Notes: generated by a model from the letters alone, not told the origin. A stretch of DNA of 64,000 bases from Roseateles amylovorans (GCF_025398155.2 NZ_CP104562.2:248001-312000); one strand, 5' to 3'. Positions 34,032 through 41,944 are shown, counted from the first letter of the stretch. Numbers and translations are program-made.

Positions 34032-34085
34032 ATGGACACCCCCACCTCACCGGTCGGTTTCACCCCATCCAAGGGCCGCTCATGA
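34032..34085 (+). CDS. 17-codon upstream reading frame coupled to bchC (tentative)
   Basis: ATG 34032 opens MDTPTSPVGFTPSKGRS and stops at TGA 34083-34085, which overlaps the bchC ATG (ATGA). The ATG falls at the predicted transcription start, 7 nt after TAGGAT, so it would be read as a leaderless message. bchC has its own AAGGG ribosome site inside this frame. Not recognised as any known leader peptide; it may be chance. Confidence 0.35.
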   Translation: MDTPTSPVGFTPSKGRS

Positions 34086-35035
34086 ACACGCTCGCCGTCG
34101 TCATCGAACAGCCGCAGCGTCTGAGCCTGGCGCCGCTGCGGCTGCCGGCGCTGCAGGATGGGGATGTGGTGGTCGAGGTCGAGTTCAGCGGCATCAGCAC
34201 CGGCACCGAGCGCCTGATCTGGGACGGCACCATGCCGATGTTCCCGGGCATGGGTTATCCGCTGGTCCCGGGCTATGAGGCGGTCGGCCGTGTGATGGCG
34301 GTGGGCGCCGGCAGCAACAACTGGGTGGGTCAGCGCGTGTTCGTGCCGGGCGCCCGCTGCTTCGGCGAGGTGCGCGGCCTGTTCGGGGCTTCCGCCTCGC
34401 GGTTGGTGGTGCCGGGCGCCAAGGCGGTGCCGGTGGATGACAAGCTGGGCGAACAAGCGGTGCTGCTGGCCCTCGCGGCGACGGCCTATCACAGCGTGGC
34501 CGGCGGTGGTCAGGGCCAGCCCCACACCCCGCCGGACCTGATCGTGGGCCACGGCGTGCTGGGCCGTCTGCTGGCGCGCATGAATGTCGCGGCCGGTCTG
34601 ACGGACTTCACCGTCTGGGAGACCAACCCGCTGCGGCAGGACGGCGCGGTGGGCTACCGCGTGATGCATCCGCAGGACGATCCGCGCCGCGACTACCGCG
34701 CCATCTACGACGTCAGCGGCGATGCCAGCCTGCTGGACAGCCTGATCGGACGCCTGGCCTTCGGTGGCGAGGTTGTGCTGGCCGGTTTCTATGCCAAGCC
34801 GCTGTCGCTGAACTTTGCGCCGGCCTTCATGCGTGAAGCCCGCATCCGGGTGGCCGCCGAATGGAAGCGCCCCGACATGCTGGCCGTGAATGCGCTGCTG
34901 CATGCCGGACGTCTGTCGCTGGACGGGCTGCTGACCCACACCGAACCGGCCGAACAGGCGGGGGCCGCCTATGCGCAGGCCTTCGGTGATGCCGGCTGCC
35001 TGAAGATGGTCCTGGACTGGAGACACCACGCATGA
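34082..35035 (+). CDS. bchC: Bacteriochlorophyllide a dehydrogenase (3-hydroxyethyl to 3-acetyl)
   Basis: A 317-residue zinc-type dehydrogenase relative that oxidises the C3 hydroxyethyl group made by BchF. The N-terminal sequence VVEVEFSGISTGTERLIWDG and PMFPGMGYPLVPGYEAVGRV are diagnostic for BchC; LIVGHGVLGRLLARMN is the nucleotide-binding part. AAGGG lies 8 nt before the ATG. It begins the bchCXYZ-puf superoperon, behind two PpsR-type boxes. Confidence 0.96.
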   Translation: MNTLAVVIEQPQRLSLAPLRLPALQDGDVVVEVEFSGISTGTERLIWDGTMPMFPGMGYPLVPGYEAVGRVMAVGAGSNNWVGQRVFVPGARCFGEVRGLFGASASRLVVPGAKAVPVDDKLGEQAVLLALAATAYHSVAGGGQGQPHTPPDLIVGHGVLGRLLARMNVAAGLTDFTVWETNPLRQDGAVGYRVMHPQDDPRRDYRAIYDVSGDASLLDSLIGRLAFGGEVVLAGFYAKPLSLNFAPAFMREARIRVAAEWKRPDMLAVNALLHAGRLSLDGLLTHTEPAEQAGAAYAQAFGDAGCLKMVLDWRHHA

Positions 35036-35123
35036 GACACCCTGTGTCGGTCCGCCAACCGGTCCGCCTCCCTGCGCGAATGGCAGGGAATCGGTCGATC
35101 TCTGCCCTCAACCGGAGGGCGCC

Positions 35124-36143
35124 ATGAGCACCTCGACGATTCCGGCGGAAGCGCCGGTGCATTTCCAGCCCCGCACCCAGACCCTGCGTGAGGAGGCGGC
35201 CATCGAACCCGATGCGCCCGCCACCGGACCGGTCACCAAGACCACGCAGATCATCGCGATCTACGGCAAGGGCGGCATCGGCAAGAGCTTCACCCTGGCC
35301 AACCTCAGCTACATGATGGCCCAGCAGGGCAAGAAGGTGCTGCTGATCGGCTGCGATCCCAAGAGCGACACCACCAGCCTGCTGTTCGGCGGCAAGGCCT
35401 GTCCCACCATCATCGAGACCAGCAGCCGCAAGAAGCTCGCGGGTGAGGCGGTTGCCATCGGCGATGTCTGCTTCAAGCGCGACGGTGTCTATGCGATGGA
35501 GCTGGGCGGGCCGGAGGTCGGCCGCGGCTGCGGCGGGCGCGGCATCATCCACGGCTTCGAGACCCTGGAGAAGCTCGGCTTCCACGACTGGGGCTTCGAC
35601 TATGTGCTGCTGGACTTCCTGGGCGATGTGGTGTGCGGTGGCTTCGGCCTGCCGATTGCACGCGACATGTGCCAGAAGGTGATCGTCGTCGGCAGCAACG
35701 ACCTGCAGAGCCTGTACGTGGCCAACAACGTCTGCAGCGCGGTGGAGTACTTCCGCAAGCTGGGCGGCAATGTGGGCGTGGCCGGCATGGTGATCAACAA
35801 GGACGATGGCACCGGCGAGGCCGCTGCCTTCGCCCGGCATGCCGGCATCCCGGTGCTGGCGGCGATTCCGGCGCATGACGACATCCGCCGCAAGAGCGCC
35901 AGCTACGAAATCATCGGCAAGCCCGAGGGCGAGTGGGGGCCGCTGTTTGCGGAACTGGCCGCCAATGTGGCGCAGGCGCCGCCGGTGCGGCCCAAGCCGC
36001 AGACGCAGGACGAACTGCTGGGGCTGTTCTCGGCCGAAGTCACGGGACGTGACTTCCAGATGGAGCCGGCCACGCTGTTCGACATGGTGGGCCGCACCGA
36101 GATCCACAAGCCCACGCTCGAAGTCGTCTACGACGCCGCCTGA
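35124..36143 (+). CDS. bchX: Chlorophyllide a reductase Fe-S ATPase subunit X
   Basis: A 339-residue NifH-like protein that supplies electrons to BchYZ for reduction of ring B, turning a chlorin into a bacteriochlorin. The P-loop is YGKGGIGKSFTLANLSYMM, and the cluster cysteines are in GPEVGRGCGGRG and DFLGDVVCGGFG. It is longer than BchL at the N-terminus, as usual for BchX. GGAGGG precedes the ATG. There is an 88-nt gap after bchC with nothing else evident. Confidence 0.97.
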   Translation: MSTSTIPAEAPVHFQPRTQTLREEAAIEPDAPATGPVTKTTQIIAIYGKGGIGKSFTLANLSYMMAQQGKKVLLIGCDPKSDTTSLLFGGKACPTIIETSSRKKLAGEAVAIGDVCFKRDGVYAMELGGPEVGRGCGGRGIIHGFETLEKLGFHDWGFDYVLLDFLGDVVCGGFGLPIARDMCQKVIVVGSNDLQSLYVANNVCSAVEYFRKLGGNVGVAGMVINKDDGTGEAAAFARHAGIPVLAAIPAHDDIRRKSASYEIIGKPEGEWGPLFAELAANVAQAPPVRPKPQTQDELLGLFSAEVTGRDFQMEPATLFDMVGRTEIHKPTLEVVYDAA

Positions 36144-36159
36144 CGCCTGAAAGAACCCC

Positions 36160-37647
36160 ATGAGCTCATGCCACGCCACTGTCGAACGCGCCCAGGCCGA
36201 GAGCGCCGCCACGCGGGAGACGCTGGCGCGCTATGCGGCCGACTATCCCACCGACCACACCGGCCCGCATGACCAGCCGCAGAGCATGTGCCCGGCCTTC
36301 GGCGCGCTGCGTGTGGGCCTGCGGATGCGCCGTACCGCCACCATCCTGAGCGGCTCGGCCTGCTGCGTGTACGGCCTGACCTTCACCTCCCACTTCTACG
36401 GCGCTAAGCGCAGCGTCGGTTATGTGCCGTTCAACAGCGAAAGCCTGGTGACCGGCAAGCTGTTCGAAGACATCCGCGAGGCGGTGCATGCGCAGGCGGA
36501 TCCGACCCATCTGGACGCGTTGGTCGTCATCAACCTGTGCGTACCGACCGCCAGCGGCGTGCCCTTGCAACTGCTGCCGAAGGTGATCAACGGCGTGCGG
36601 ATCATCGGTGTCGATGTGCCGGGCTTCGGCGTGCCCACCCATGCGGAGGCCAAGGACGTGCTCGCCGGCGCCATGCTGCAGCGCGCGCGCAGCGAAGCCG
36701 AGGCCGGCCCGGTGGCCGCGCCCAAGGGCTGGCGCGAGCAGGGCCTGGATGCGGCCCGGACGGTGAGCCTGCTGGGTGAACTGTTCCCGGCCGACCCGAT
36801 GGTCATCGGGGCCATGCTGGCGCCGATGGGCCTCAAGGTCGGACCGACCGTGCCCACCCGCGAATGGCGCGAGCTGTATGCCGCGTTGGACTGCTCGGTG
36901 GTGGCCGCCACCCATCCGTTCTATACCGCTTGCGTGAGGGAGCTGCAGGCGGCCGGTCGGCCGGTGGTGGCCTCGGCGCCCGTCGGAGCCGAGGGCACCG
37001 AGGCCTGGTTGCGCGCCGTGGGCGAAGCGGCCGAAGTGCCCAGCGCCCAGATCGAGGCCGCGATTGCGGCGGTGCTGCCGGCCATCCGCGGCGCGCTGGC
37101 GCGCTCATCCACCACGGCCAAGGTCACGGTCAGCGGTTATGAGGGCTCTGAACTGCTGGTGGCCCGGCTGTTGATCGAAAGCGGTGCCACCGTGCCGTAT
37201 GTCGGCACGGCCTGCCCGCGCACGCCGTGGTCCGAACCGGATCGGGTGTGGCTGGAGGCGCGCGGTTGCGAGGTGCAGTACCGGGCCTCGCTGGAACAGG
37301 ACCTGGCCGCGGTGCAACGCCATCGCCCGCAGCTGGCCATCGGCACCACGCCGCTGGTGCAGGCCTGCAAGCAGCGTGGCCTGCCGTCGCTTTATTTCAC
37401 CAACCTGATTTCTGCCCGTCCGTTGATGGGACCGGCCGGTGCCGGTTCGCTGGCCCAGGTCATCAACGGCGCCATTGCCAACCAGGCCCGTTTCGACGCG
37501 ATGCGGGACTTCTTCGGTGATGCCGGCGCGGGCGACAAGGCCGGCGTCTGGAGCGACACCCCGACGCTGCATCCGGAGTTCCGCCAGGAAACCCGGCGGC
37601 AGGTCATCAAGCTGATGAAGCGTCGGCAGTCGGAGCAGATGCTGTGA
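36160..37647 (+). CDS. bchY: Chlorophyllide a reductase subunit Y
   Basis: A 495-residue nitrogenase-like subunit of chlorophyllide a reductase. Conserved cysteine regions are QSMCPAFGALRVGLRM, LSGSACCVYGLTF and VVINLCVPTASG, which provide cluster ligands. It lies 16 nt after bchX and overlaps bchZ (ATG-like GTG region, 4 nt). It is identified by these motifs and by the fixed order bchX-Y-Z. Confidence 0.96.
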   Translation: MSSCHATVERAQAESAATRETLARYAADYPTDHTGPHDQPQSMCPAFGALRVGLRMRRTATILSGSACCVYGLTFTSHFYGAKRSVGYVPFNSESLVTGKLFEDIREAVHAQADPTHLDALVVINLCVPTASGVPLQLLPKVINGVRIIGVDVPGFGVPTHAEAKDVLAGAMLQRARSEAEAGPVAAPKGWREQGLDAARTVSLLGELFPADPMVIGAMLAPMGLKVGPTVPTREWRELYAALDCSVVAATHPFYTACVRELQAAGRPVVASAPVGAEGTEAWLRAVGEAAEVPSAQIEAAIAAVLPAIRGALARSSTTAKVTVSGYEGSELLVARLLIESGATVPYVGTACPRTPWSEPDRVWLEARGCEVQYRASLEQDLAAVQRHRPQLAIGTTPLVQACKQRGLPSLYFTNLISARPLMGPAGAGSLAQVINGAIANQARFDAMRDFFGDAGAGDKAGVWSDTPTLHPEFRQETRRQVIKLMKRRQSEQML

Positions 37648-39128
37648 ACTTCGTCATCGACCACGATCGGGCCGGCGGCTATTGGGGCGCCGTGTATGTG
37701 TTCACCGCCATCAAGGGACTGCAGGTCATCATCGACGGACCGGTGGGTTGCGAGAACCTGCCGGTGACCTCGGTGCTGCACTACACCGATGCGTTGCCGC
37801 CGCATGAGCTGCCCATCGTCGTGACGGGCCTGGCCGAGGAACAGCTGGGCCGCGAAGGCACCGAGGGCAACATGCGACGCGCCCATGCCGCGTTGGACCC
37901 GGATCTGCCCAGCGTGGTCGTCACCGGCTCGATCGCGGAGATGATCGGCGGCGGCGTCACGCCCGAGGGCACAACGATTGCGCGGTTCCTGCCGCGCACC
38001 ATCGACGAGGACCAATGGCAATGTGCCAATCGCGCCATGTTCTGGCTCTGGGCCGAACACGGCCCGAGAAAGGTGCCCGCGCGCACGCCCTTCGAGCAAC
38101 GCCCGGCCGGCGAGAAGCCGCGGGTGAACCTGATCGGCCCGTGCTACGGCCAGTTCAACAGCGCCAGCGACCTGCATGAGATCCGCCGCCTGGTGGAGGG
38201 CCTCGGTGCCGAGGTCAACCTGACCTTTCCGCTGGGCAGCCATCTGGTCGACGTGCCCCGGCTGGCCGACGCCGACGTCAACATCTGCCTCTACCGCGAG
38301 TTCGGCCAACTGTTGTGCGAGACGCTGGACCGTCCCTGGCTGCAGGCGCCGATCGGCCTGCACAGCACCACCGCCTTCCTGCGGGAACTCGGTCGGTTGC
38401 TGCATCTGGATCCCGAGCCCTTCATCGACCGCGAGAAGCACACCACCATCAAGCCGCTGTGGGACCTCTGGCGGTCCGTCACCCAGGACTTCTTCGCCAC
38501 GGCCAGCTTCGGCATCGTCGCCAGCGAAACCTATGCGCGCGGCGTGCGGCATTTCCTGGAAGACGAACTGGGTCTGCCCTGTCACTTTGCCGTGGCTCGC
38601 AAGCCCGGAGAGAAGACCGACAACGCCGCCATCCGTACGCTGATCCATGAGAAGCCGCCGCTGGTGCTGTATGGCAGCTTCAATGAGCGGATGTATCTGG
38701 CCGAGGCCGCCACGGCCGGGCCGATGAAGCCGGTCTTCATTGCGGCGTCCTTCCCCGGAGCGATCGTGCGCCGAGCCACCGGCACGCCGTTCATGGGCTA
38801 TGCCGGCGCGACCTATCTGGTGCAGGAATTCTGCAACGCGCTGTTTGATGCGCTCTTCCACATCCTGCCCCTGGGCACGGAGCTGGACCGCGTCGACCCC
38901 ACCCCCGCCCGCGCCCTGGCCGAGCTGCCCTGGAACGACGCCGCCCGCGCTGCGCTGGACGAACTGCTGGAGGCCCAGCCGCTGCTGGTGCGCATCTCCG
39001 CGGCCAAGCGGCTGCGCGATCAGGCGGAGGCCGCAGCCCGCGCCCGCCAGGCGGCCGAGGTGACGGTGGACGACCTGGAGCGGCAGGCCCGCCAGCTGGC
39101 GGCCGCCGCGATCGGAGCGGTCGCATGA
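37644..39128 (+). CDS. bchZ: Chlorophyllide a reductase subunit Z
   Basis: A 494-residue partner of BchY forming the catalytic core. The start is GTG in frame with NFVIDHDRAGGYWGAVYVFT, overlapping the bchY stop. The BchZ signature IIDGPVGCENLPVTSVLHYT is near residue 32, and the C-terminal part includes KRLRDQAEAAARARQAAEVT. The stop overlaps an ATG that opens a 47-codon frame leading into pufB. Confidence 0.96.
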   Translation: MNFVIDHDRAGGYWGAVYVFTAIKGLQVIIDGPVGCENLPVTSVLHYTDALPPHELPIVVTGLAEEQLGREGTEGNMRRAHAALDPDLPSVVVTGSIAEMIGGGVTPEGTTIARFLPRTIDEDQWQCANRAMFWLWAEHGPRKVPARTPFEQRPAGEKPRVNLIGPCYGQFNSASDLHEIRRLVEGLGAEVNLTFPLGSHLVDVPRLADADVNICLYREFGQLLCETLDRPWLQAPIGLHSTTAFLRELGRLLHLDPEPFIDREKHTTIKPLWDLWRSVTQDFFATASFGIVASETYARGVRHFLEDELGLPCHFAVARKPGEKTDNAAIRTLIHEKPPLVLYGSFNERMYLAEAATAGPMKPVFIAASFPGAIVRRATGTPFMGYAGATYLVQEFCNALFDALFHILPLGTELDRVDPTPARALAELPWNDAARAALDELLEAQPLLVRISAAKRLRDQAEAAARARQAAEVTVDDLERQARQLAAAAIGAVA

Positions 39129-39268
39129 ACACAAGCCTTGCCGAGGGCCTGCTGCCCTGGAAGTCCCTGCCGCGCGGGAGCTGCGCGGTGCTGGGGCCGC
39201 AAGGAACCTTCGTCACTGCGCCGCAAGCCAGTGGTGCACGGGGTCCCCAAGGCCGAATTGAGGAGTGA
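39125..39268 (+). CDS. 47-codon frame between bchZ and pufB (pufQ position; tentative)
   Basis: ATG 39125 overlaps the bchZ stop (ATGA), and the TGA at 39266-39268 lies just before pufB. The product begins MNTSLAEGLLPWKSLPRGSC and is rich in Gly, Pro, Ser and Arg with no membrane helix. It therefore does not resemble PufQ, which in Rhodobacter occupies this position and has a membrane segment. Translation could be coupled from bchZ into pufB, since the GAGGAG site of pufB lies inside its last codons. Confidence 0.35.
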   Translation: MNTSLAEGLLPWKSLPRGSCAVLGPQGTFVTAPQASGARGPQGRIEE

Positions 39269-39273
39269 TGGAT

Positions 39274-39423
39274 ATGGCTGATAACAGATCAGGCTCATTG
39301 TCCGGGCTGACTGAAGGTGAGGCCCGGGAGTTCCACGGCATCTTCATGACCAGCTTCATTGGCTACACGGCGGTTGCCATCGTGGCCCATGTGCTGGTGT
39401 GGATGTGGCGTCCCTGGCTTTGA
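39274..39423 (+). CDS. pufB: LH1 antenna beta polypeptide
   Basis: A 49-residue protein, MADNRSGSLSGLTEGEAREF followed by the membrane helix and WRPWL. His21 and His39 are the two conserved histidines of beta polypeptides, 18 residues apart; His39 (IVAHVLV) is the axial ligand of the B870 bacteriochlorophyll. The ATG at 39274 is chosen because GAGGAG lies 8 nt upstream; an ATG at 39268 is too close to that site. It is the first structural gene of the puf operon. Confidence 0.95.
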   Translation: MADNRSGSLSGLTEGEAREFHGIFMTSFIGYTAVAIVAHVLVWMWRPWL

Positions 39424-39459
39424 GCCCCTTGTGACTTTGCATTGAAAGAGAGGTCCGCC

Positions 39460-39684
39460 ATGGCGCAGATCACGACCGTTCCTGCCAGCAGTCATGCCGC
39501 GCAGGACACCCGGACTGACGAGGCCGTGTTCCTCGTGAGTTTCATCTTCGTGCTCTTGATTGCGCTCGCTGCGCAAATGCTGTTCCTTGAGTGGCGCGCG
39601 TGGTTGCCAGGGGCGGAGGGTGAGAAATCACTGATCAAGGGTGTGCGTTCGGGGGTCTACACCTTCATGTCGCACCTCAACTAG
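39460..39684 (+). CDS. PufB-like membrane protein lacking the chlorophyll-ligand histidine
   Basis: A 74-residue protein between pufB and pufA. Residues 1-49 align with PufB with no gap: Phe24, Ser27-Phe28-Ile29, Ala35, Ala38, Leu41, Trp45-Arg46 and Trp48-Leu49 are the same. At the two conserved histidine positions it has Glu21 and Gln39. It has one membrane helix (about 22-44) and an extra C-terminal tail of 25 residues ending VYTFMSHLN. AGAGAGG lies 6 nt before the ATG, and pufA follows 11 nt after the stop, so it is surely translated in the puf operon. It cannot bind bacteriochlorophyll in the usual way; Gln could be a weak ligand. A role as an LH1 ring-modifying subunit, in the manner of PufX or LH1-gamma, is inference. 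Size and single-helix topology resemble PufX but the sequence does not. Confidence 0.85.
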   Translation: MAQITTVPASSHAAQDTRTDEAVFLVSFIFVLLIALAAQMLFLEWRAWLPGAEGEKSLIKGVRSGVYTFMSHLN

Positions 39685-39695
39685 GAGATTCAAGC

Positions 39696-39887
39696 ATGTG
39701 GAAGATCTGGTTGTTATTCGACCCGCGCCGAGCGCTGGTCGCGTTGTTCGCCTTCTTGTTCGTATTGGCACTGGTGATTCACTTCGTGCTGCTCAGTACC
39801 AACAAGTACAACTGGCTCGATGGTCCGAACACCCGACCGGTGGTTCAGAACTCGGCCATGCCGGCACCGGTGCCGGCGCCGAAGTAG
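39696..39887 (+). CDS. pufA: LH1 antenna alpha polypeptide
   Basis: A 63-residue protein starting MWKIWLLFDPRRALVAL, the usual LH1-alpha N-terminus. One membrane helix carries His29 (LALVIHFVLLST), the axial ligand of the B870 bacteriochlorophyll, followed by the conserved NWLDG. The C-terminal Pro/Ala tail is typical of Rubrivivax-like alpha chains. AGGAG lies just upstream of the ATG. A strong RNA hairpin follows in the gap before pufL. Confidence 0.96.
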   Translation: MWKIWLLFDPRRALVALFAFLFVLALVIHFVLLSTNKYNWLDGPNTRPVVQNSAMPAPVPAPK

Positions 39888-39907
39888 TTCTCGCGTTCGC
39901 GCAAGAC

Positions 39908-39934
39908 ACGGTGCGGGGCCCAACCCCGCACCGT
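39908..39934 (+). promoter_or_regulatory. Intercistronic hairpin between pufA and pufL
   Basis: A perfect 11-bp stem, ACGGTGCGGGG (39908-39918) with CCCCGCACCGT (39924-39934), and a 5-nt loop CCCAA. No T run follows, so it is not a normal terminator. In Rhodobacter a hairpin at this place slows 3' decay of the pufBA segment and gives more antenna than reaction centre; the same role is likely here. It would also protect the pufB-like gene's message. Confidence 0.8.
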
Positions 39935-39992
39935 ACCGGGACTGCCCAGGGCCCTGCATACCGCGGGACACCCTCTACCAGAGGTGGCAATC

Positions 39993-40817
39993 ATGGCCAT
40001 GCTGAACTTCGAACGGAAGTACCGCGTACGCGGCGGAACCCTGCTGGGAGGCGACCTGTTCGACTTCTGGGTCGGTCCCTTCTATGTCGGATTCTTTGGA
40101 GTGACGACCGCGTTCTTCTCGCTGGTCGGCATCTTGTTGATCGTCTGGGGCGCGTCCCAGGGAGGGACCTGGAACCTCTGGCAGATCAACATCGCGCCCC
40201 CGGACCTCAAATATGGTCTGGGCATGGCCCCGTTGATGGAAGGCGGCCTGTGGCAGCTCATCACGGTCTGTGCCACCGGGTCGTTTGTCTCGTGGGCGCT
40301 GCGGGAGGTGGAGATCTGCCGCAAGCTGGGCATGGGCTATCACGTGCCCTTTGCCTTTGCGGTCGCCATCCTGGCGTATGTGACGCTGGTGGTGATCCGG
40401 CCGTTGCTGATGGGTGCCTGGGGGCACGGCTTTCCCTACGGGATCATCAGCCACCTGGACTGGGTGTCCAACACCGGCTATCAGTACCTGCACTTCCACT
40501 ACAACCCGGCGCACATGCTGGCGGTGAGCTTCTTCTTTGCCACCACCTTCGCGCTGAGTCTGCACGGGGCGCTGATCCTGTCGGCCACCAATCCCGCGCC
40601 CGGCGAGGTGGTCAAGACCGCCGAGCATGAGAACACCTTCTTCCGCGATGCCATCGGGTATTCGATCGGCACGCTGGGTATCCATCGCCTGGGCCTGTTC
40701 CTGGCGCTGTCGGCCGGTTTCTGGAGCGCGGTGTGCATCGTCATCAGCGGGCCGTTCTGGACACGTGGCTGGCCGGAATGGTGGAGCTGGTGGCTCAACC
40801 TGCCGGTCTGGAAGTAA
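39993..40817 (+). CDS. pufL: Photosynthetic reaction centre L subunit
   Basis: A 274-residue five-helix membrane protein that carries half of the special pair and the electron-transfer cofactors. The N-terminus MAMLNFERKYRVRGGTLLGG is diagnostic. The special-pair and accessory histidine regions (YQYLHFHYNPAHMLAVSFFF) and the iron-ligand histidine region (FALSLHGALILS) are present. ATG 39993 has GAGGTG 6 nt upstream; an earlier frame start at 39984 is not used in homologues. Confidence 0.97.
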   Translation: MAMLNFERKYRVRGGTLLGGDLFDFWVGPFYVGFFGVTTAFFSLVGILLIVWGASQGGTWNLWQINIAPPDLKYGLGMAPLMEGGLWQLITVCATGSFVSWALREVEICRKLGMGYHVPFAFAVAILAYVTLVVIRPLLMGAWGHGFPYGIISHLDWVSNTGYQYLHFHYNPAHMLAVSFFFATTFALSLHGALILSATNPAPGEVVKTAEHENTFFRDAIGYSIGTLGIHRLGLFLALSAGFWSAVCIVISGPFWTRGWPEWWSWWLNLPVWK

Positions 40818-40963
40818 AGACATGCGCATGTCCACCCCCTGCCGGCGTCGCCGGCTCCCACCAGGTGGCACCGCCCGTGAACCGGCCCGGCCGGCGCCAC
40901 GTCGGCCGCTGGATCCATGTCGTCAAGCCTCGCCGGCTGTGCGAGCGTCAGAGGAGCCCTGTC
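40818..40963 (+). other. Unusual 146-nt spacer between pufL and pufM
   Basis: pufL and pufM are normally separated by only a few to some tens of bases. This spacer is very GC-rich with possible hairpins (GCCGGCGTCGCCGGC near 40843, and GTGGC...GCCAC further on). It can be read as an Arg/Pro-rich 49-codon frame from 40821 that ends just inside pufM. GAGGAG for pufM is at its end. Confidence 0.5.
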
Positions 40964-41944
40964 ATGGCTGAGTATCAGAACCTCTTCACCAGCGTGCAGG
41001 TGACGGCGCCGTCCTATCCCGGCATTCCGCTCGGACGCGACGAGTACCAGCGCAGCGGAAGCGGCGCCCATGTGCATCTGCTGGGCCGCCTCGGCGATGC
41101 GCAACTGGGGCCGATCTATCTCGGCTGGCTGGGCGTGTTGTCGCTGTTCTGCGGCTTCATTGCGATCGAGATCATCGGGCTCAACATGTGGGCCTCGGTG
41201 GGCTGGGATCCGGTGCAGTTCGTGCGGCAACTGCCCTGGCTGGCGCTGGAGCCGCCGCCGCCGGGCTATGGCCTGCACCTGCCGCCACTCAAGCAGGGCG
41301 GCTGGTGGTTGATGGCCGGCTTCTTCCTGACCGCCTCCATCCTGCTGTGGTGGGTGCGCATGTATCGCCGGGCCCGCAAGCTGGGCATGGGCACCCATGT
41401 GGCCTGGGCGTTTGCGGCAGCCATCTGGCTGTACCTGGTGCTGGGCTTCATCCGGCCGGTGCTGATGGGCAGCTGGGGGGAGGCGGTGCCGTTCGGCATC
41501 TTTCCCCATCTGGATTGGACGGCGGCCTTCTCGCTGCGGTATGGGAACCTGTTCTACAACCCGTTCCACATGCTGAGCATTGCCTTCCTCTACGGCAGCA
41601 CCTTGCTGTTTGCGATGCACGGCGCCACGATCCTCGCGGTGAGCCGGTTCGGCGGCGAGCGGGAGATCGAGCAGATCACCGACCGCGGCACCGCCAGCGA
41701 GCGGGCGGCGCTCTTCTGGCGCTGGACCATGGGCTTCAATGCCACGATGGAATCCATCCACCGCTGGGCCTGGTGGTTCGCGGTGCTGTGCCCGCTGACC
41801 GGGGGTATCGGCATCCTGCTGACCGGCACCGTGGTGGACAACTGGTACCTGTGGGGCGTCAAGCACGGCATCGCGCCGCTGTATCCGGCGATGTTCCCGC
41901 CGGTGGCGGATCCGTCGCTGCTTGTTCCCGGGAGCCAGCCATGA
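40964..41944 (+). CDS. pufM: Photosynthetic reaction centre M subunit
   Basis: A 326-residue five-helix protein paired with PufL. It begins MAEYQNLFTSVQVTAPSYPG. Special-pair and cofactor regions are visible in NLFYNPFHMLSIAFLYG and LLFAMHGATILAVSRFGGER, and the iron-ligand region in SIHRWAWWFAVLCPLTGGIG. The C-terminal extension (GVKHGIAPLYPAMFPPV) is typical of species with a bound cytochrome. GAGGAG lies 7 nt before ATG 40964. The stop overlaps a small frame leading to pufC. Confidence 0.97.
   Translation: MAEYQNLFTSVQVTAPSYPGIPLGRDEYQRSGSGAHVHLLGRLGDAQLGPIYLGWLGVLSLFCGFIAIEIIGLNMWASVGWDPVQFVRQLPWLALEPPPPGYGLHLPPLKQGGWWLMAGFFLTASILLWWVRMYRRARKLGMGTHVAWAFAAAIWLYLVLGFIRPVLMGSWGEAVPFGIFPHLDWTAAFSLRYGNLFYNPFHMLSIAFLYGSTLLFAMHGATILAVSRFGGEREIEQITDRGTASERAALFWRWTMGFNATMESIHRWAWWFAVLCPLTGGIGILLTGTVVDNWYLWGVKHGIAPLYPAMFPPVADPSLLVPGSQP

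Noticed and set aside
39125..39268. Calling the 47-codon frame pufQ
   Set aside because: It has no membrane helix and no PufQ motif.
39460..39684. Calling the extra gene pufX
   Set aside because: Size and single-helix topology are similar, but the sequence aligns with PufB, and PufX lies after pufM in Rhodobacter.
40821..40970. Arg/Pro-rich 49-codon frame between pufL and pufM
   Set aside because: Composition is that of random GC-rich DNA and it overlaps the pufM start; reported only as spacer content.
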